A DNA stretch of 64,000 nucleotides from Symsagittifera roscoffensis. Its lineage: Eukaryota; Xenacoelomorpha; Acoela; Convolutidae. Position 1 is the stretch's first letter; each line of letters opens with the position of its first letter. Under the pieces are notes generated by a model, which had not been told where the DNA came from, did no database searches, and worked only from the letters and a program-made list of their open reading frames with translations. Positions 1-11,994 of this stretch are shown piece after piece. The stretch lies in contig NC_087063.1 of the NCBI RefSeq assembly GCF_963678635.1, positions 35,996,540-36,060,539 on the forward strand. The letters are read 5' to 3'. The position numbers and the translations under genes are program-made.

Positions 1-560
1 AATTTGATTTGTAGTAGTGCAGTAATATAACAATATAGAAAACTTATCTTTGAAGGATGAAGGAGCACCTACTTGAGCAAGCACAGAAGGTATTTCAATT
101 GAAGCGCCGTTGAGAAATTTCTCTTAAGTACTATCTTATATGGACTTGATTGTATAATATAAGTAACATTTATCCAGAAAAAAATATCTTGCATCTTTTT
201 AATATATTTTTCAGAAATATATACGAGCAAAGAAAAGTAGCAAAAAAAACAGTTTTCTGGCTTGAAAATTGTATATTATTTTATTTGCTTTATTTCAATT
301 AAAACGATGTTTTTTTCTGGTGTACGCTTTTATGGTTCAATGATTTTGAAAAAAAACTATCTAATTACTTTTTTACCAAAACAATGAAGTCGCAATCAAT
401 TAAATAAGTATCTCTGATTTTATGCATAAGTTTGTCTATAGTCTGTTTAGGCGCAATTAAAATGTCTTTAATGGTATTCGTTTTGAAATTAGTTAGAGAA
501 TTATATAGTGTCCGTATTCGCACAGATATTAATGTTATCTATACTATATTTAAATGCTAG
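1..560. other. Non-coding A+T-rich DNA
   Basis: No reading frame of note, RNA gene or recognisable repeat was seen here. The sequence is A+T-rich with poly-A and poly-T runs. Confidence 0.5.
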
Positions 561-562
561 TG

Positions 563-2190
563 ACAGCTATCTCCTATGTTTAAGCGTAGAATTTTTGCAT
601 GTTTAACGAAAGAATTTTTTCATGTTTAAGCTATATCATATATTGCAATGCTTAAGAAATTTTTTCAATTAGTTTTCCGCAAGGTCAGAAGTTTTTCAGT
701 ATTTTTTTCGAGGTCAAATTAAATCTGTCTGTCTGTGTACCTGCTTTTTAAATTAATTTGATTATGTTTGTCTACCCGTCTCCTAATTTTTTAACTTGCA
801 ATTTGCTTTCGATGATTCAGTTTAAAATTACTACTGTCAAGCTGTTGTCTACAATCTTTCTATGTCTGGATTTTCTATATTTTTTCTGCCTTTTTTTCGA
901 GCCTTCTTTTTCGATCTTTTTTCTATCCTTTTTTTCTGTCTTTTTTCGATACTTCTTTTTCTATTTTTTCCCATTTTTTTTCTCAATTTTTTAATCTGTT
1001 TTTTCTATCTTTTTTCCTTCTTTTATATCACTTGTTTAAAATCACCTGCCGCCTCCAATTATGACTGCTCAAATCCTTGTAGTTTTCGAGATATGACGTT
1101 TTTTGTGATTTTAAAAAAATTGAATTAATTTCAAATTCCTTAGCCTGTAGTTGGGTGCTGTCAGGGTGCTCTCAGGGGTTGCGAATCTTGCTTTCAAATA
1201 TGACTGCTCAAATCCTTGTAGTTTTTTAGATGACGTTTTTGTGATTTTTTTTTCAAAAATTTTTCAGAAAACTTAACAAAATTTTTTTGAAAATTGGAAA
1301 TGCCCAACCCTGTAGTTGGGGGCTATTATATTACTTTCAGGGGGTTCCGAAACTTGCATCCAATTTGGACTGCTCAAATTTAAGTCGTTTTTGAGATATG
1401 ACGTTTTTTGTGATTTTTTCAAAAAATTTTCAGTGAACCTAAACATAATTTTTTCTTCAAAAAAATTGATATTCCAAACCTGTAGTTGAAGGCTATCAGA
1501 GTGCTCTCAGGGGTTGCGAGCTTTCATTTTCATTAGGATTGTTCAAATTTTTGTAGTTTTCCAGATATGACGTTTTTTGTGGTTTTTTCAAAAAAAATTT
1601 CACAAAACTTAAAGGATTTTTTTCTTCAAAACTTGAAATACTCAACCCTGTAGTTTGGAACTATCTTGGCAGCTATCAGAGTACTCTACTGGTTTGCGAA
1701 CCTTGCCTCCAATTTCGACTGCTCAAATCCTTGTAGTTTTCGAGATATGAGGTTTTTTGTGATTTTTTCAAAAATTTGATTTTTGCTTTCAAATATTGAA
1801 ATTCCTTACCCTGTAGTTGGTTGCTGTCTAGGTACTCATAGGGTTTGCAAATTCTTCCTCTATTTATGACTGCTCCAGTTCTTTTAGTTTTTTCGAGATA
1901 TCAGGCTTTTCATGATTTTTTTAAAAATTTTTAGTTAACTTAGATTGAGAAAAATGCACTAAATTTAAATATCCCAACCCTGTAATTGGGTGCTGCCAGG
2001 GTACTCCCAGGAGTTGTAAATCTGGCCTCAAAAAATGACTACTCAAATATTTTTACGTTTCGAGATTCGACATTTTCGAGATTTGACGGAAAATAGGAAT
2101 TGAAAAAAAAGTATAAATATGAAATTACCAACAATGTAATTGGGTGCTGTCAGAGTACACTAAAAGCCTGTAGATCTGGTTTCCAATATA
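563..2190. repeat. Dispersed repeat containing a ~165-bp tandem array
   Basis: The left part (about 563-715) contains the phrase TTTTTCATGTTTAAGCTATA, which recurs at about 10795. A pyrimidine-rich low-complexity stretch follows (870-1020). From about 1040 a diverged tandem array begins. The landmark CCTGTAGTTG occurs near 1144, 1309, 1479, 1647, 1810, 1979 and 2133, giving a period of about 154-170 bp. Each unit also carries a version of TGACTGCTCAAATCCTTGTA and TTTTCGAGATATGACG. The short reading frames at 758-1128 are translations of the T-rich tract and not genes. The same order of left flank then array units at 10.7-11.3 kb shows this is a dispersed family. Confidence 0.8.
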
Positions 2191-2249
2191 TGCAGTTTTT
2201 CATGAGTTGATGAAAAATTCGAAGCACCGGCGGTGCGTTTAATGCTAGT

Positions 2250-4990
2250 TTTCTGTTAATTTGTTTGTTGTTAGTGATTTTATTCATCTAGTGGTATCGA
2301 GTGATTTGTCTCATTCTTGTTTTGAAATAAAGTTGTTCACTTTGTCATTTTCATGTTCTCGTCTTATTACTTCAGAGAGTAATTTCCGCAGTTCGTGTAC
2401 GTGTAATTTTTTGATTGAGCAATTTACTTGCGTTTTTCTTATTGTCCTTACTTCTTGTGTTTTTTGAGGCGAAACGCAATACGAATTAAAATTTTTTGTT
2501 GTACTTGCAAATTTTTTGGAGTGGTTTTATTGCTAACTCCTTATACTAATACACCATATTGTTATATTGGTTGTATAAACTGCTTGTAAATTCTAATGAG
2601 AACCGATAAACCGAGAAACTGTCTTGTTTGGTAAAAAATGTAAATGAATCGTTTGTATTTTTTCTTACTGAATCAATATGTTGGTTGAAGGTAATATTTC
2701 GATTCAAAATTAATCCCAGGTGTTTTACTGCTCTTTTTAGTTCTATCGTGTTTTGATTCCTAGTAAAACTTTCAAATTTTTTTATCCATTGGTACTCATC
2801 ATTTGTGTTTTCCTTTGTTTATTGTAAGTTTATTATTTTCCATCCAATCTGATAGTAATTGCAAATCTAAGTTCTTTAGTTTCGTTGAGTATTCCAAAAT
2901 AATTAGTGTCATCCGCATAAAGAATACATTCGCTGTGCTGTGGTATGTTGGGAAGATCATTGATATAAATAAAAAAAAGCAGTGGACCCAAAACAGAACC
3001 TTGAGATACCCCACAGAGAAGCTTCTTTGTTGTTGAACAACTGTTTGAATGAAAGACATATTGGTCTCTATTGCTGAGGTAGGATTTCAGTTAACTGAGG
3101 GGAACGCCTTTCAGCCTGTAAGGTGACACTTGTGAATAAGAGTGTTGTGATCAACAGTATCGAAAGCTTTGGATAGATCTAAGAGTGCAGTGCGCCAATT
3201 AATTAGTAGTTTTGCTTTTGATAAGAATCTTTAAAGTTTGCTCTATAGCATCAATTGTAGAGCATTTGTTGCGAAAACCAAACTGTTTATTGCTTAAGAC
3301 GTCAAACATATCGAAAAAATGAATTATTCGTTTTGATAATTCTTCAAAAAATTTTCCGATAACAGGAACTAAAGAAATAGGTCTATAGACTTTGCTGTTT
3401 TAAGACAACTGGGATAAACTGCTTTGCTTTTTTGCTGGTTAAAAATATTGGTCAAATGAGCTAATATAATATGGTTAATTGTTTTGATTTGGTATTTTGA
3501 CAGCCCCATGTCATCCACAGATTTTTTGTTAGGCAATTGCTTTGTGTCATAAACGTCCTGTTCATCAAATTGTGACATAATAAAAGAATTTGTATGCCAA
3601 TAATTTTTGAAAAATCACTCTTTTGAAATCCAGATGACAACTCTGGACTGATTGAGCCGAAATAGTCATTCAACTCTTATGCAGTTTTAAGATTTTCTTC
3701 CGGTTTTTGAACATTTGTTTATGATCGCCTCCAACTTCTTTCACATAATCAAAAAAGTTTTTTTTTTGGGTTTTCCGGTGTTTTCAAAGAATAGGCCATT
3801 GAAAAAACCTTTTTTTGTTTTCCGATACCATTTTTTTGACTTTGACAGTTTGCTGTTACAGTTTTTGCTTTGGCTCCAAAATACCCTGATATTGATGTAC
3901 TTTTGGTAATTTGTGTTTTTTAGCACTCGCATTTTTGACAATTCAGTGCTCTGAATTTGCTGCTGCAGTTACTCATTTTTTTCATCAATACCAATTACAC
4001 TATCTTCAAACTCAATTTCCGAATAGTTTTTTTGTTTAAAACTAGTTGATATCAATTTTTAATTCCTGTTTTTGCAGATTTTCGTAATTTTTACCGTAAA
4101 AATCTTCCTTTTTTTATGAGTTCAATGTTGAAATCAAGTTCAATACCATAATCATCAGTGATTGCGTGTTCAATAATTTTAGTGGTGCATGGAAAGTTTG
4201 CGAAGGCCAAATCTATGGTTCTTCGAGAGTTCTGTGTAGCACGCGTGCTGTTTATTTGGTCCAGAATTCCATTTTTTCAATGAGTTGCGTGCTATCTTGT
4301 GTCACAACAGGTGCATCTATGTTAAAGTCTTCACTTATTAAATTTTTTAATTTTTAGTGTTAATTTTTTTTCAGTCACATGGTTTATTAAATTTCAAGGA
4401 AATTGTAATTTTTTGCACTGGATGACTTGTAAACTGCAGTTAGAAACAGTTTCTGTTTGTTACAGATCGTCGAAACAGTAAGAATTTGGATTTTTTTAGG
4501 CTGTGTGTTTCAAAATCTTTAAAACGTTTTCTTGTCTACAAAGAATTGCTACTACTCCACGCCTACCTTTAATTTTTTATATGTGGCTATCTGCTTAAAA
4601 TCATTTTGGCAAAAAATTGTAAAAAAATTAGATGTCCCTAAGCCAGGTTTCCAAAAAAGGCTTCAGGTTTCGTTGCTGAAGCAGTACATTCAAGGTCTCA
4701 TGATTTGCTCCAGGAGAACGTATATTTTGTAGAAAAAGCATTTCGTTTTAATTTGATTCAAATCTTTGACAAGGACTGCTGTTTGTTATTGCTTTACAAA
4801 TTTGTCGCTAGAAGTTCTAAATATTTTATGTGCAAAAAGCGTCCTATGAGTTTTTCTGTGTGTTCAGAGCTGCATGAGATAAAAAAATTTTTTGCTTCTT
4901 TTTTAGATTTTAAAAAAAGAGAGAAAAGAAAACCAGATACATGAGCAGTGCATGCTTCGCTTTATTTATTTTAATACATAATTGGAGAAA
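2250..4990 (-). pseudogene. LINE ORF2 relic: APE-type endonuclease and reverse transcriptase
   Basis: Read on the minus strand in several frames, this is a decayed non-LTR retrotransposon polyprotein. Upstream is an endonuclease: a GRRGVVAI-like segment at about 4545-4570, a degenerate EDFNIDAP segment (the GDFN-like core) near 4315-4345, and TIDLAFAN near 4200-4240. Reverse transcriptase follows: NDYFGSISPELSS near 3630-3670, the fingers/palm motif QGSVLGPLLFF at about 2968-3013, and the catalytic LYADDTN at about 2902-2922. A post-RT region with ITFNQHIDS follows near 2660-2710, then a basic tail to about 2260. Frameshifts and stops interrupt it throughout, so it is dead. The motif order and spacing are those of the Jockey/CR1-type clades, but the exact clade is not determined. 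The RT Asp-Asp pair is still present although the frame is broken. Confidence 0.85.
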
Positions 4991-5024
4991 AAAATCAATT
5001 TAACAAGTTAGAGATTATTTTGAG

Positions 5025-5580
5025 AGGTCAGCGGAAATTGCTTTGCTCTCCCCCTTTGCTCTCCCCAATTTTAGAAACTTCACTGATTACAGAAGCATAG
5101 CTATATAATTTCACTGAAGTCTAACTTCAGCGGAAAAAGGCCTTCAGTCAGAAATATAATGTTTGTCAGAATCTACTTCAATGTAATTGTTCTTTTTTTT
5201 AGGTTACAAGTTAAATTGATAAATCAGCGAAAATGCTTCCCCGTCTCTCACTTATAACATTGGTACTGTTTGAGTTTGTTTCAAGGTCAGCGGAAAATCG
5301 CTTCACTCGAACAACAAAAAGAGGAATTGAAAGTAGGAATAAAGAATGACCCCTGTTATCACATTTACAAAAGATGTTAGCGAAAATCGCTTCTTTTCAT
5401 TATCTTTTGTAATATTGTGAAGGTTTTAGCCATTTCTTGTGGCTTTGGGTTTTTATCGTATAGGACCAAAGCATAACAATGATTCATTTAAATGTAAAGA
5501 GCGAAGCGGAAAATCCCTTCGCTAATTTTTATGATTTTCTCGATTTTTTTTGAGTTTTAGCGGAGAATCACTTTGAGCTC
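5025..5580. repeat. Cluster of seven AGCGGAAAATCGCT-type hairpin repeats
   Basis: A short imperfect palindrome (AGCG, loop GAAAAT, CGCT) recurs at about 5030, 5128, 5226, 5289, 5379, 5505 and 5559. The best copies are at 5289-5304 and 5379-5393. Intervals vary from 54 to 126 bp and the spacer DNA is not obviously conserved. No coding potential is visible. It lies between the ORF1-like and ORF2 parts of a LINE relic, so it may be an insertion or an old non-coding repeat. Confidence 0.6.
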
Positions 5581-6464
5581 AATATATTGTTCTGTGTGAC
5601 TCAATTTTATTCAAATTGTTTGCTGTTGTCGTGATGCGTTGTTTTTATTGTTAATTTTCGTATGATTTTAGGCTGGAAATATCAGAAGAAATTTAGATTT
5701 CAATCCTGAAAGGTAAATATTACGATCCGAATTTTTTTTGTTTCACGCGATGTCTCAACATAATGTTGTTAATAGAAAGCTCAGTATCAAAAGAAAATAG
5801 AAACAATGTTTACTTCTATCGAAAATCGAAGCATATCAGTATAGTTCAGCATAACATGTTTTAGTTATTAACTTACAACTTACGTCACTAAGGAATATAA
5901 GTATTAACAATTGAGTTGTTTTAGTCATTGGATGTAACTAAACACACAAAGCACAAAATTACTGAGCTTGTTGAAAGCTTAAATAACAATAATATAAGTT
6001 GATTACATGCCATCACTGATTATTGTAATTTAAACACAAATGCTTTTTAACAGTCAATAAGAGTAACGTAGTACCGGCAACACGACAGCGTCACTTACAA
6101 AAAAACAAGATTTAGTAATTTGATACAGGGACTGTTATTTGTTTTTTTTCTGCTTGGGAGACAAATTGGCAAATAACTTAGTCGGTTTTTCATATCTGAT
6201 CACGATAGCAATTTGTCGCTTGAAAGGGTTAGCACTAGAAGAAGTTCTCCCATTTGAGTTTCGATTCGGGTTTTTCAAGAGCGAGTACATCTTTTGATGA
6301 TTTCATATGAGCCTATATTTTGTTGCTTGCTTCTTTTTTTGTCGGAGCGAAGAACAGATATACTGCAGTTTTTTGTAGAAGTCGCTTAATTTTGTGAATC
6401 AGCAAAGTTCTTAAGAGTAGCCTCTATAGGTGGTTAGCAGTCTTTTATATAGATGTCTATATAA
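5581..6464. other. Non-coding gap between LINE parts
   Basis: No reading frame, RNA gene or clear repeat was recognised. It separates the endonuclease/RT relic from the ORF1-like relic on the same strand. Confidence 0.4.
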
Positions 6465-6961
6465 TCATCTCATTTTTTTATCCTCAGTTTCAAAATTTTT
6501 TTGATAGCGGTACACATCATCTTCAACATTCAACTTATTAAGTTTTACTATACAACTTGGCATCAAGCCATCGGTTAACTCCCTGTAACTAGATAACACG
6601 TGATGGGCCTTCAATTCACAATCAATTAAATCAACATTCAAGTCTTTTTTACAAAACCAATTAACGTTTTTCGCTTTTTCGCCATTTTTTTCGTCTTTTG
6701 CATCAAAAGGGGGATTTAGTATGACCAGAAAATCCTTTCTCCAATACTTTTCCTGTTCCCTCAACCGCTCATTGAGGTCCTCACAATACGCCATAAGTTT
6801 ATGAAACCTGTCTGTGCTGTCCAACTGATTGGTTTACCCTTGTAGCCAAAAACTCCAAAATTTTCTTGTGTTGGCTTTATTCACACTCAGAAGCAACTGC
6901 TTCAATTCTCCGTCCAGAACTGCCTTCTGGTCCGGTGCTACACTAGGGTCCTTTACAGCAT
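6465..6961 (-). pseudogene. LINE ORF1-like RNA-binding protein relic
   Basis: An open stretch of about 119 codons (6824 down to 6465) has no ATG start. One in-frame stop at about 6829 separates it from about 42 more codons in the same frame, running back to about 6960. The protein has a charged, coiled-coil-like N-terminal part (LNERLREQEKYWRKDF). It then has an ILNPPFDAK segment and a later LMPSCIVKLNKL segment, the general pattern of LINE ORF1 proteins (coiled coil followed by an RRM-like domain). It lies on the same strand as and upstream of the endonuclease/RT relic at 2250-4990, so it may be that element's ORF1. Assignment rests on pattern, not on a database match. Confidence 0.45.
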
Positions 6962-7111
6962 CCTTAACTAATCAAATAAGTCGTTTGATCAATGGTAATA
7001 CTCTCTAAAAAAAGAACTTTTTTCAAATTCTGCTGCTCTTCAGTTCAATTTGGTAAGCACTCATCGACTCTTGGTGGTACTTTGGTTCACAGGCATTTCA
7101 AATTGATTATC

Positions 7112-7190
7112 CTTAGCCTAGAGGTAACAAGTTTGCCTGGGAAGGCAAAGGTCCTTGGTTCGAATCTGGCCATGACCTGTTTTTTTTTTC
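7112..7190 (+). repeat. tRNA-like (SINE-head-like) segment with T-run
   Basis: An A-box-like sequence TAGCCTAGAGG (7114-7124) lies 32 bases before a near-consensus B box GGTTCGAATCT (7157-7167). A run of about ten T follows from about 7180, which could stop Pol III. The T-arm stem pairs poorly and no 7-bp acceptor stem can be formed, so this is not an intact tRNA gene. A decayed tRNA-derived SINE or tRNA pseudogene is the best reading. Confidence 0.4.
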
Positions 7191-7199
7191 AATTGGTAA

Positions 7200-8660
7200 A
7201 AATTTCGGTTCAAAATGTTTCGGTCTATTATTTGTCTGCTTAGTTGCCATATCTAAAAATCATTCATGGGTGCAAACAAATTTAAATTCTAAAGATTTCT
7301 ATAAATTTGGCAGAATCGAAGTTTGTTGCTTACATTGGTTGTAATTTTACCAACTCGAATCGTTAAAGTTTTTTTTTCCAATTTTTTTGTCTACTTTTTT
7401 CGATTTAATTGGTTTGGGCTTATTTTTTTTCTCTGTCTACTGAGTGCGCCATTATTGCATCGTTTGATGACCGATAAAATTTTTTGTGTGCGTTTGTCTT
7501 CTGAGGGGAAAGGGCACTGAACATTTTTTTTGATAAGATTTTTTTGGCTTGAAGGGATTCTGCCTAGATTTTTCTGTTTTGTGACCGCTTGATAAATTTT
7601 GTTTCCATGCTAATTTTGCATGCTTTTGTCTTGGCATGTTTGTTTTTGAACTATTTTCATTCATGTTGATAGGTTGATTGCACATATAGTTATAGAACAT
7701 CGATATTTCGCTGATGATTATAAGGCTTTCGATCTTAGCTCTCTGCTTAGTTTCCGAATTGATTTCACCTTGAATACAGTACCTATATCGCTTTCGTGGA
7801 TGCTATTTGGGCTGTATTTGTGTATTTTCCAATAATATTGTGCCAAAAAATTTTGGTTGGCTTTCAGCTAAAAGGCTGTCGTTTTACTTCTGTCGGTTTA
7901 TACACCTAATATTTTTTTCCTACAAATGATTGATATTTTTTATGAGATCGTTAGCATTTTGGCCCCAATTTTAAGTTTTCGAATGTTCAAGTTGAACCCC
8001 AGTTGGTCCACTTTAAAATTTTAATAGTAATTTGAACATTTAAAAAAATGATTTTCATTTTCATATTTTTTTGTAGTTGTTTTATCTACGGTTACAAGTT
8101 TCGAAGTTGTCTTTGATAGTTCTTGAGAGTCTTGGTGTTTTAATCCTATACTTGTTGTTTCGCAAATATTGCGAAGCTCAGCTTCGCCTCTGTGTTTAAA
8201 TTACACTTCAAAATTTGAGTAAAAACCCTAATTCTTTTGTATATATCTGGAAATTTTACTTCCAAAACTTTAATGAAAGGAAATTGTGGTCTGTTTTTTG
8301 ACAGTTTAAATTTTATCTTACATTTAAAAATTAAATATAGATTTACACAATAAATTGGGTTCCATTCTTGATTTTTTATATAAAAAAAATTTTGGATTAC
8401 ATTAAAGACAAAATGCACAATTTTTTGTTTGTATTTTTTGCGAAGCATGTTTGCTCGAGCGTTAAAAGATTTTTTTTCGGCTAAAAAAGAGAAAAAATAC
8501 GCGAGTTGGAGTTTTCTTTTGATACCTGGAAATTGTATGATCCAATTTTTTTCTATACACTCTATGTATGGGATGGTGTGATACGCACTTATATTGTTTG
8601 GAATTACATGAGCATTTTTCGTCTATAAAGGTCAACTCGGGTGCTTAGTTACCGCTCGAT
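7200..8660. other. Non-coding A+T-rich DNA
   Basis: No gene is supported. Reading frames here lack ATG starts and recognisable motifs. A short near-perfect palindrome GCGAAGCTCAGCTTCGC sits at about 8170-8186, and part of it (GCTTCGCCTCTGTGT) recurs near 18318, suggesting a small dispersed repeat. Confidence 0.4.
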
Positions 8661-8689
8661 AATTTTTGTTGAACAGTCATGAAGATAGC

Positions 8690-8785
8690 GAAGACTCTTA
8701 TACGGGTCTTGGTGTTTTTTTTCAGAAAATAATCCTAAAATTTGTTCACGCTCAATTTTGATTTTTCGCGGTTTGACTCTGCTAT
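8690..8785 (+). repeat. Dispersed repeat, copy 1 of 2
   Basis: This resembles 9978-10075 in the same orientation. Both contain a version of TTGTTCACGCTCAA followed by TTTTTCGCGGTTTGACT, preceded by GGTCTTG and a long T run ending in TTTTCAG. The boundaries are approximate and the nature of the repeat is unknown. Confidence 0.6.
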
Positions 8786-9380
8786 CCAACTGCAAAAGTG
8801 TGATGATCCTGTTTTTTAAACCACTGTCGAACGAACATAATTCTGCATTTAGGTACTGCGCTTATTATAGTTTGTCTTGATTTGACGGTTTCAAATAACG
8901 AGCTCAAACGTATTCAATCCTGTTTGTATTTCTAATATTGTTTTCTAGATTTCATCTGCTTATTTGTTGTCAACAGTTTGTGTCTGCTAATTTTCTTAAA
9001 ATGTTTTTTTTTGTGTGTTTTCAATGCTCATCTTTTTTATATACTAATGTCACTTTCAAAGAATACCATCAAGTATAATTTTTTATTATCTCGGCAAATT
9101 TTGTGTACCGACTACTCCGCGACTTACGACTAAAAAAGGAAAGCCACTAAGGGATCGAGTTAAGTTTTTTAGTAAAGTCCCTGTGGTAGTGATTCGTTTA
9201 AAATACTTGGAGCCTACCTAGAGGTCAATAAGGTTCAACAGAATTAATGATTTGATTTTTGGCATCGTAAATCCTTTTCTTAGGGCTCTACTGTACAAAG
9301 AATTGACATTGGTTCAGTCATTCAAGAAGCACAGGTATAATTCTGATAATGAAATGAAAACAAATAGCAATAAATATAGA

Positions 9381-9749
9381 CAGAGGCGATTTAGGGGAGG
9401 GGCGGACGCCCCCTTCTCAGGGATTCGACCCCCTACCAACACAAAAGGGTCCAATATATACTAATTTTGAGGGGGGCGCCAATTTATACTAATTTTGAGG
9501 GGGTAGCAAGCGCCAAATAACGCGATTTTTTGGTCATATTTTTCCAAAAAACTGCCTGAAAACGCCTTTTTGGCCTGTTTTTCACAAAAGTTTGCCTGCG
9601 GCGCGGAAAATTTGACCAAAACGGTCTTTTTAGTGATTTGGGAGAGCTCGAAAAATCAATTTGGTCGACCTTAAAAAAAGGTGGACAAAATTTTTGAAAC
9701 TTTTTTGAAAATCTGCCCCCCTTTTGAGAAAATCCTAGATCCGCCCCTG
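9381..9749. mobile_element. hAT-like MITE, 369 bp
   Basis: The element starts CAGAGGCGATTTAGG and ends CTAGATCCGCCCCTG, imperfect terminal inverted repeats of the CAG(G)GGCGGATCTAG type. It is flanked by a perfect 8-bp direct repeat AATATAGA (9373-9380 and 9750-9757), the target-site duplication length of hAT transposons. There is no transposase. It matches 12933-13293 in the opposite orientation, sharing the A/T-rich core near TGGTCGACC and the G/C-rich ends. Non-autonomous status and superfamily are inferred from the ends and duplication length. Confidence 0.85.
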
Positions 9750-9977
9750 AATATAGACATCTTCTACCATAATTCTAAGTGCATTTTTGGCTTTTTCTTG
9801 GGTGAACTTGTTATGCGAATCCATGTTTTCCAAGCAAAGTCAACACAACATGATTCTATGTTAGTATACTACGCTCATTGTATTTTTTTTTGATAGAAAG
9901 GTTTCAAGAAGCAAGTCATCATTGCTTAATTCAGGTCAAGTCTGGTTCTTTTTGTAGTTTTTAAGAGTCAATGAACG

Positions 9978-10075
9978 TAGTGAAGAATCCTACATTGGTC
10001 TTGATTGTTTTTTTTTCAGGAAGAAGCCTTAAAACTTGTTCACGCTCAAATTAGTTTTTTCGCGGTTTGACTTTT
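9978..10075 (+). repeat. Dispersed repeat, copy 2 of 2
   Basis: Second copy of the repeat at 8690-8785, about 1.3 kb downstream in the same orientation. No coding content is visible. Confidence 0.6.
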
Positions 10076-10079
10076 GATT

Positions 10080-10729
10080 TCTCTTTATTTTCAGTTCATT
10101 TCATTTTTTAAAAGGAAGGCAAACTCCACTATCGAGCAGCAAATATGTAAAGGTCACGGAAAACGTGATCTACGTTTAGTATCGAAAGTGGGTTTGAGTT
10201 TTAAGATTTCGCAACGAATGCAAAATTACCTATTGAACCAGTTTCCTCAAATTGGGTTAATTTTTATCGAATGATTTGTTCTTGAATATCAAAAAGCTCT
10301 AAGGCCGGATTTTTGGTCTTTGAAATTCAGTATGTTTTTGTAAATTCCGTCAGCTTATTTGTTATAGAGTTGCTTTTTTCTGACGGCGTAATGACCTTCG
10401 ATATTTTTGTTTCCTTTCAGTGGTCTTTTTTTTCTTAGTCTGAAACTACTTTCAGAGAATATCAATAGGCAATGATGGCGTTTTCAAAACTTTGGATTCC
10501 AAAAAAAGTTGTCTCGCCGCCAAAAAATTGATGTGAAATTATTCGAATTTCAAACTGGAAAATTCAGATTGACCTTCCAATGAATTTGTAGTGGAGTGTT
10601 CGAAAAAGTTTAGCTTTTAGTAAGTTGTTGCTTGCCTCATCAATCAATTCATTTCCCTTTTGCTAGATTTAAAGCAAAAGTTTTTTTAAGTTTTTTTATT
10701 TGACTTTCATATCTATTATATATTTAAAT
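10080..10729. other. Non-coding A+T-rich DNA
   Basis: Nothing recognisable was seen. A 66-codon open stretch at 10074-10274 has no family motif. Confidence 0.35.
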
Positions 10730-11265
10730 ATAACTATCTCGCTATGTTTTAGCTTTTTCAATGTATTATTTTTGCATGTTTAACAAAAGAATTTTTTCAT
10801 GTTTAAGCTATATCGTATATTGCAATGGCTAAGATTTTTTTTTCGATTTTCCTGTTTCAGTTCAGTGTTTTTTTTTCACCAATGTTGAAATTAGCAACCC
10901 AGTGTTTTTTTTCACCAATGTTGAAATTAGCAACCCAATAGTGGGATGCTGTCAGGGTTTCCCCGGGTGTTGCGATTTTGGCCTCCATGTATGAATAACC
11001 AAATCCTTTTAGGCTACGAGGTACGGCAATTTTCGAACATTTCTAGAAAACCTAATTTTTAACAATTTCTGAAAATTTGAAGTTTTCAACCCTGTAGTTG
11101 GGGGTTGTCAGAGCACTCTCAGAGTTGCGAATCTTGCCTACAAATTTCACTTCTCAAATTCTTGTAGTTTTCGAGATATGACGTTTTTTATGATTTTTCA
11201 AAAACTTTCAAAAAACTTAGGTTAAATAAATTCAAATTTTTTGAAGCTCTCAATCCTCTACTTTT
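10730..11265. repeat. Second copy of the 0.6-2.2 kb repeat family
   Basis: About 10776-10836 repeats the left flank of the 563-2190 repeat. A perfect 37-bp tandem duplication follows (10863-10899 and 10900-10936). Two ~165-bp units then start near 10929 and 11089, with the same AACCCTGTAGTTGGG and TTTTCGAGATATGACG landmarks. The second copy carries only two units against about seven in the first. Confidence 0.75.
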
Positions 11266-11373
11266 TTATTATATTTCGGTATTTTCATAAGTGTTTACAT
11301 GCGTTAATTTTTATGTTTAATTATTTCAATTTGCTAGTGTATGGTATTCTCATTTTAGCTTGTTTAAAACTTT

Positions 11374-11619
11374 ATGAAGTACGTTTTTTCATACCTTTTT
11401 CATGAAGATGTTCATGAAACGTGTCGATGGCTGTTACATCATACAATGTCTGTTCTCATGGAACTACTTGTTTGCTCCTCTGGTTTTATTGAAGCGATTA
11501 CATTATGGGATAAAAAGTATTGCGAAAGTATTCTATACCGAAAACTGCAAGGAAAATTTTTGAAACGTACAAAAAATCTAAAACAAGAGGCGAGCGAAAG
11601 ATTGGAATTTTTAGCTTAG
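11374..11619 (+). other. ATG-initiated 81-codon open frame, unrecognised
   Basis: The frame begins with ATG and has no internal stop, but no domain, signal peptide or family pattern was recognised. It overlaps another open frame in a different register, which is common in this A+T-rich DNA. It is reported only as an open stretch and could easily be chance. Confidence 0.12.
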
Positions 11620-11994
11620 AGTTTTTAATGTGGTTCTCACTCAAGCAAGCGTTTTTTTATACAATTTCAATTTGTCAAGCTAAGTCACGTATTTTTGTGT
11701 TCAATAGCCCTTCAGTTTTTTTGCAGTATAAATCAGCGCTCAATAAATATTTGGTCTTGTTAATGCGAAAACAGACGCAAAAAGTGATGCGATGAAATTA
11801 GACGTAACAAGACTGCTCTTATATCAGGGCAAAGTCCTGAATGTTCCGTCTGTGCTTTAATTTATATCATATAAATTTTGGGAAAAAATATTGAAAGCCT
11901 ATACATTTTGGACAATATCAATGTGTAAAATTTTGAGTCGTACGAAATTAATACGACCAATAAGCTAGCCTGAATTCAATTTGGAACGATTTTG

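Noticed and set aside
758..1128. Phe/Leu-rich open frames that look like membrane proteins
   Set aside because: They translate a poly-T/TTC low-complexity tract; the first has no ATG start and the two overlap in different registers.
1040..2190. CRISPR-like regular repeats
   Set aside because: Units are contiguous diverged tandem copies without unique spacers, in a eukaryotic repeat context.
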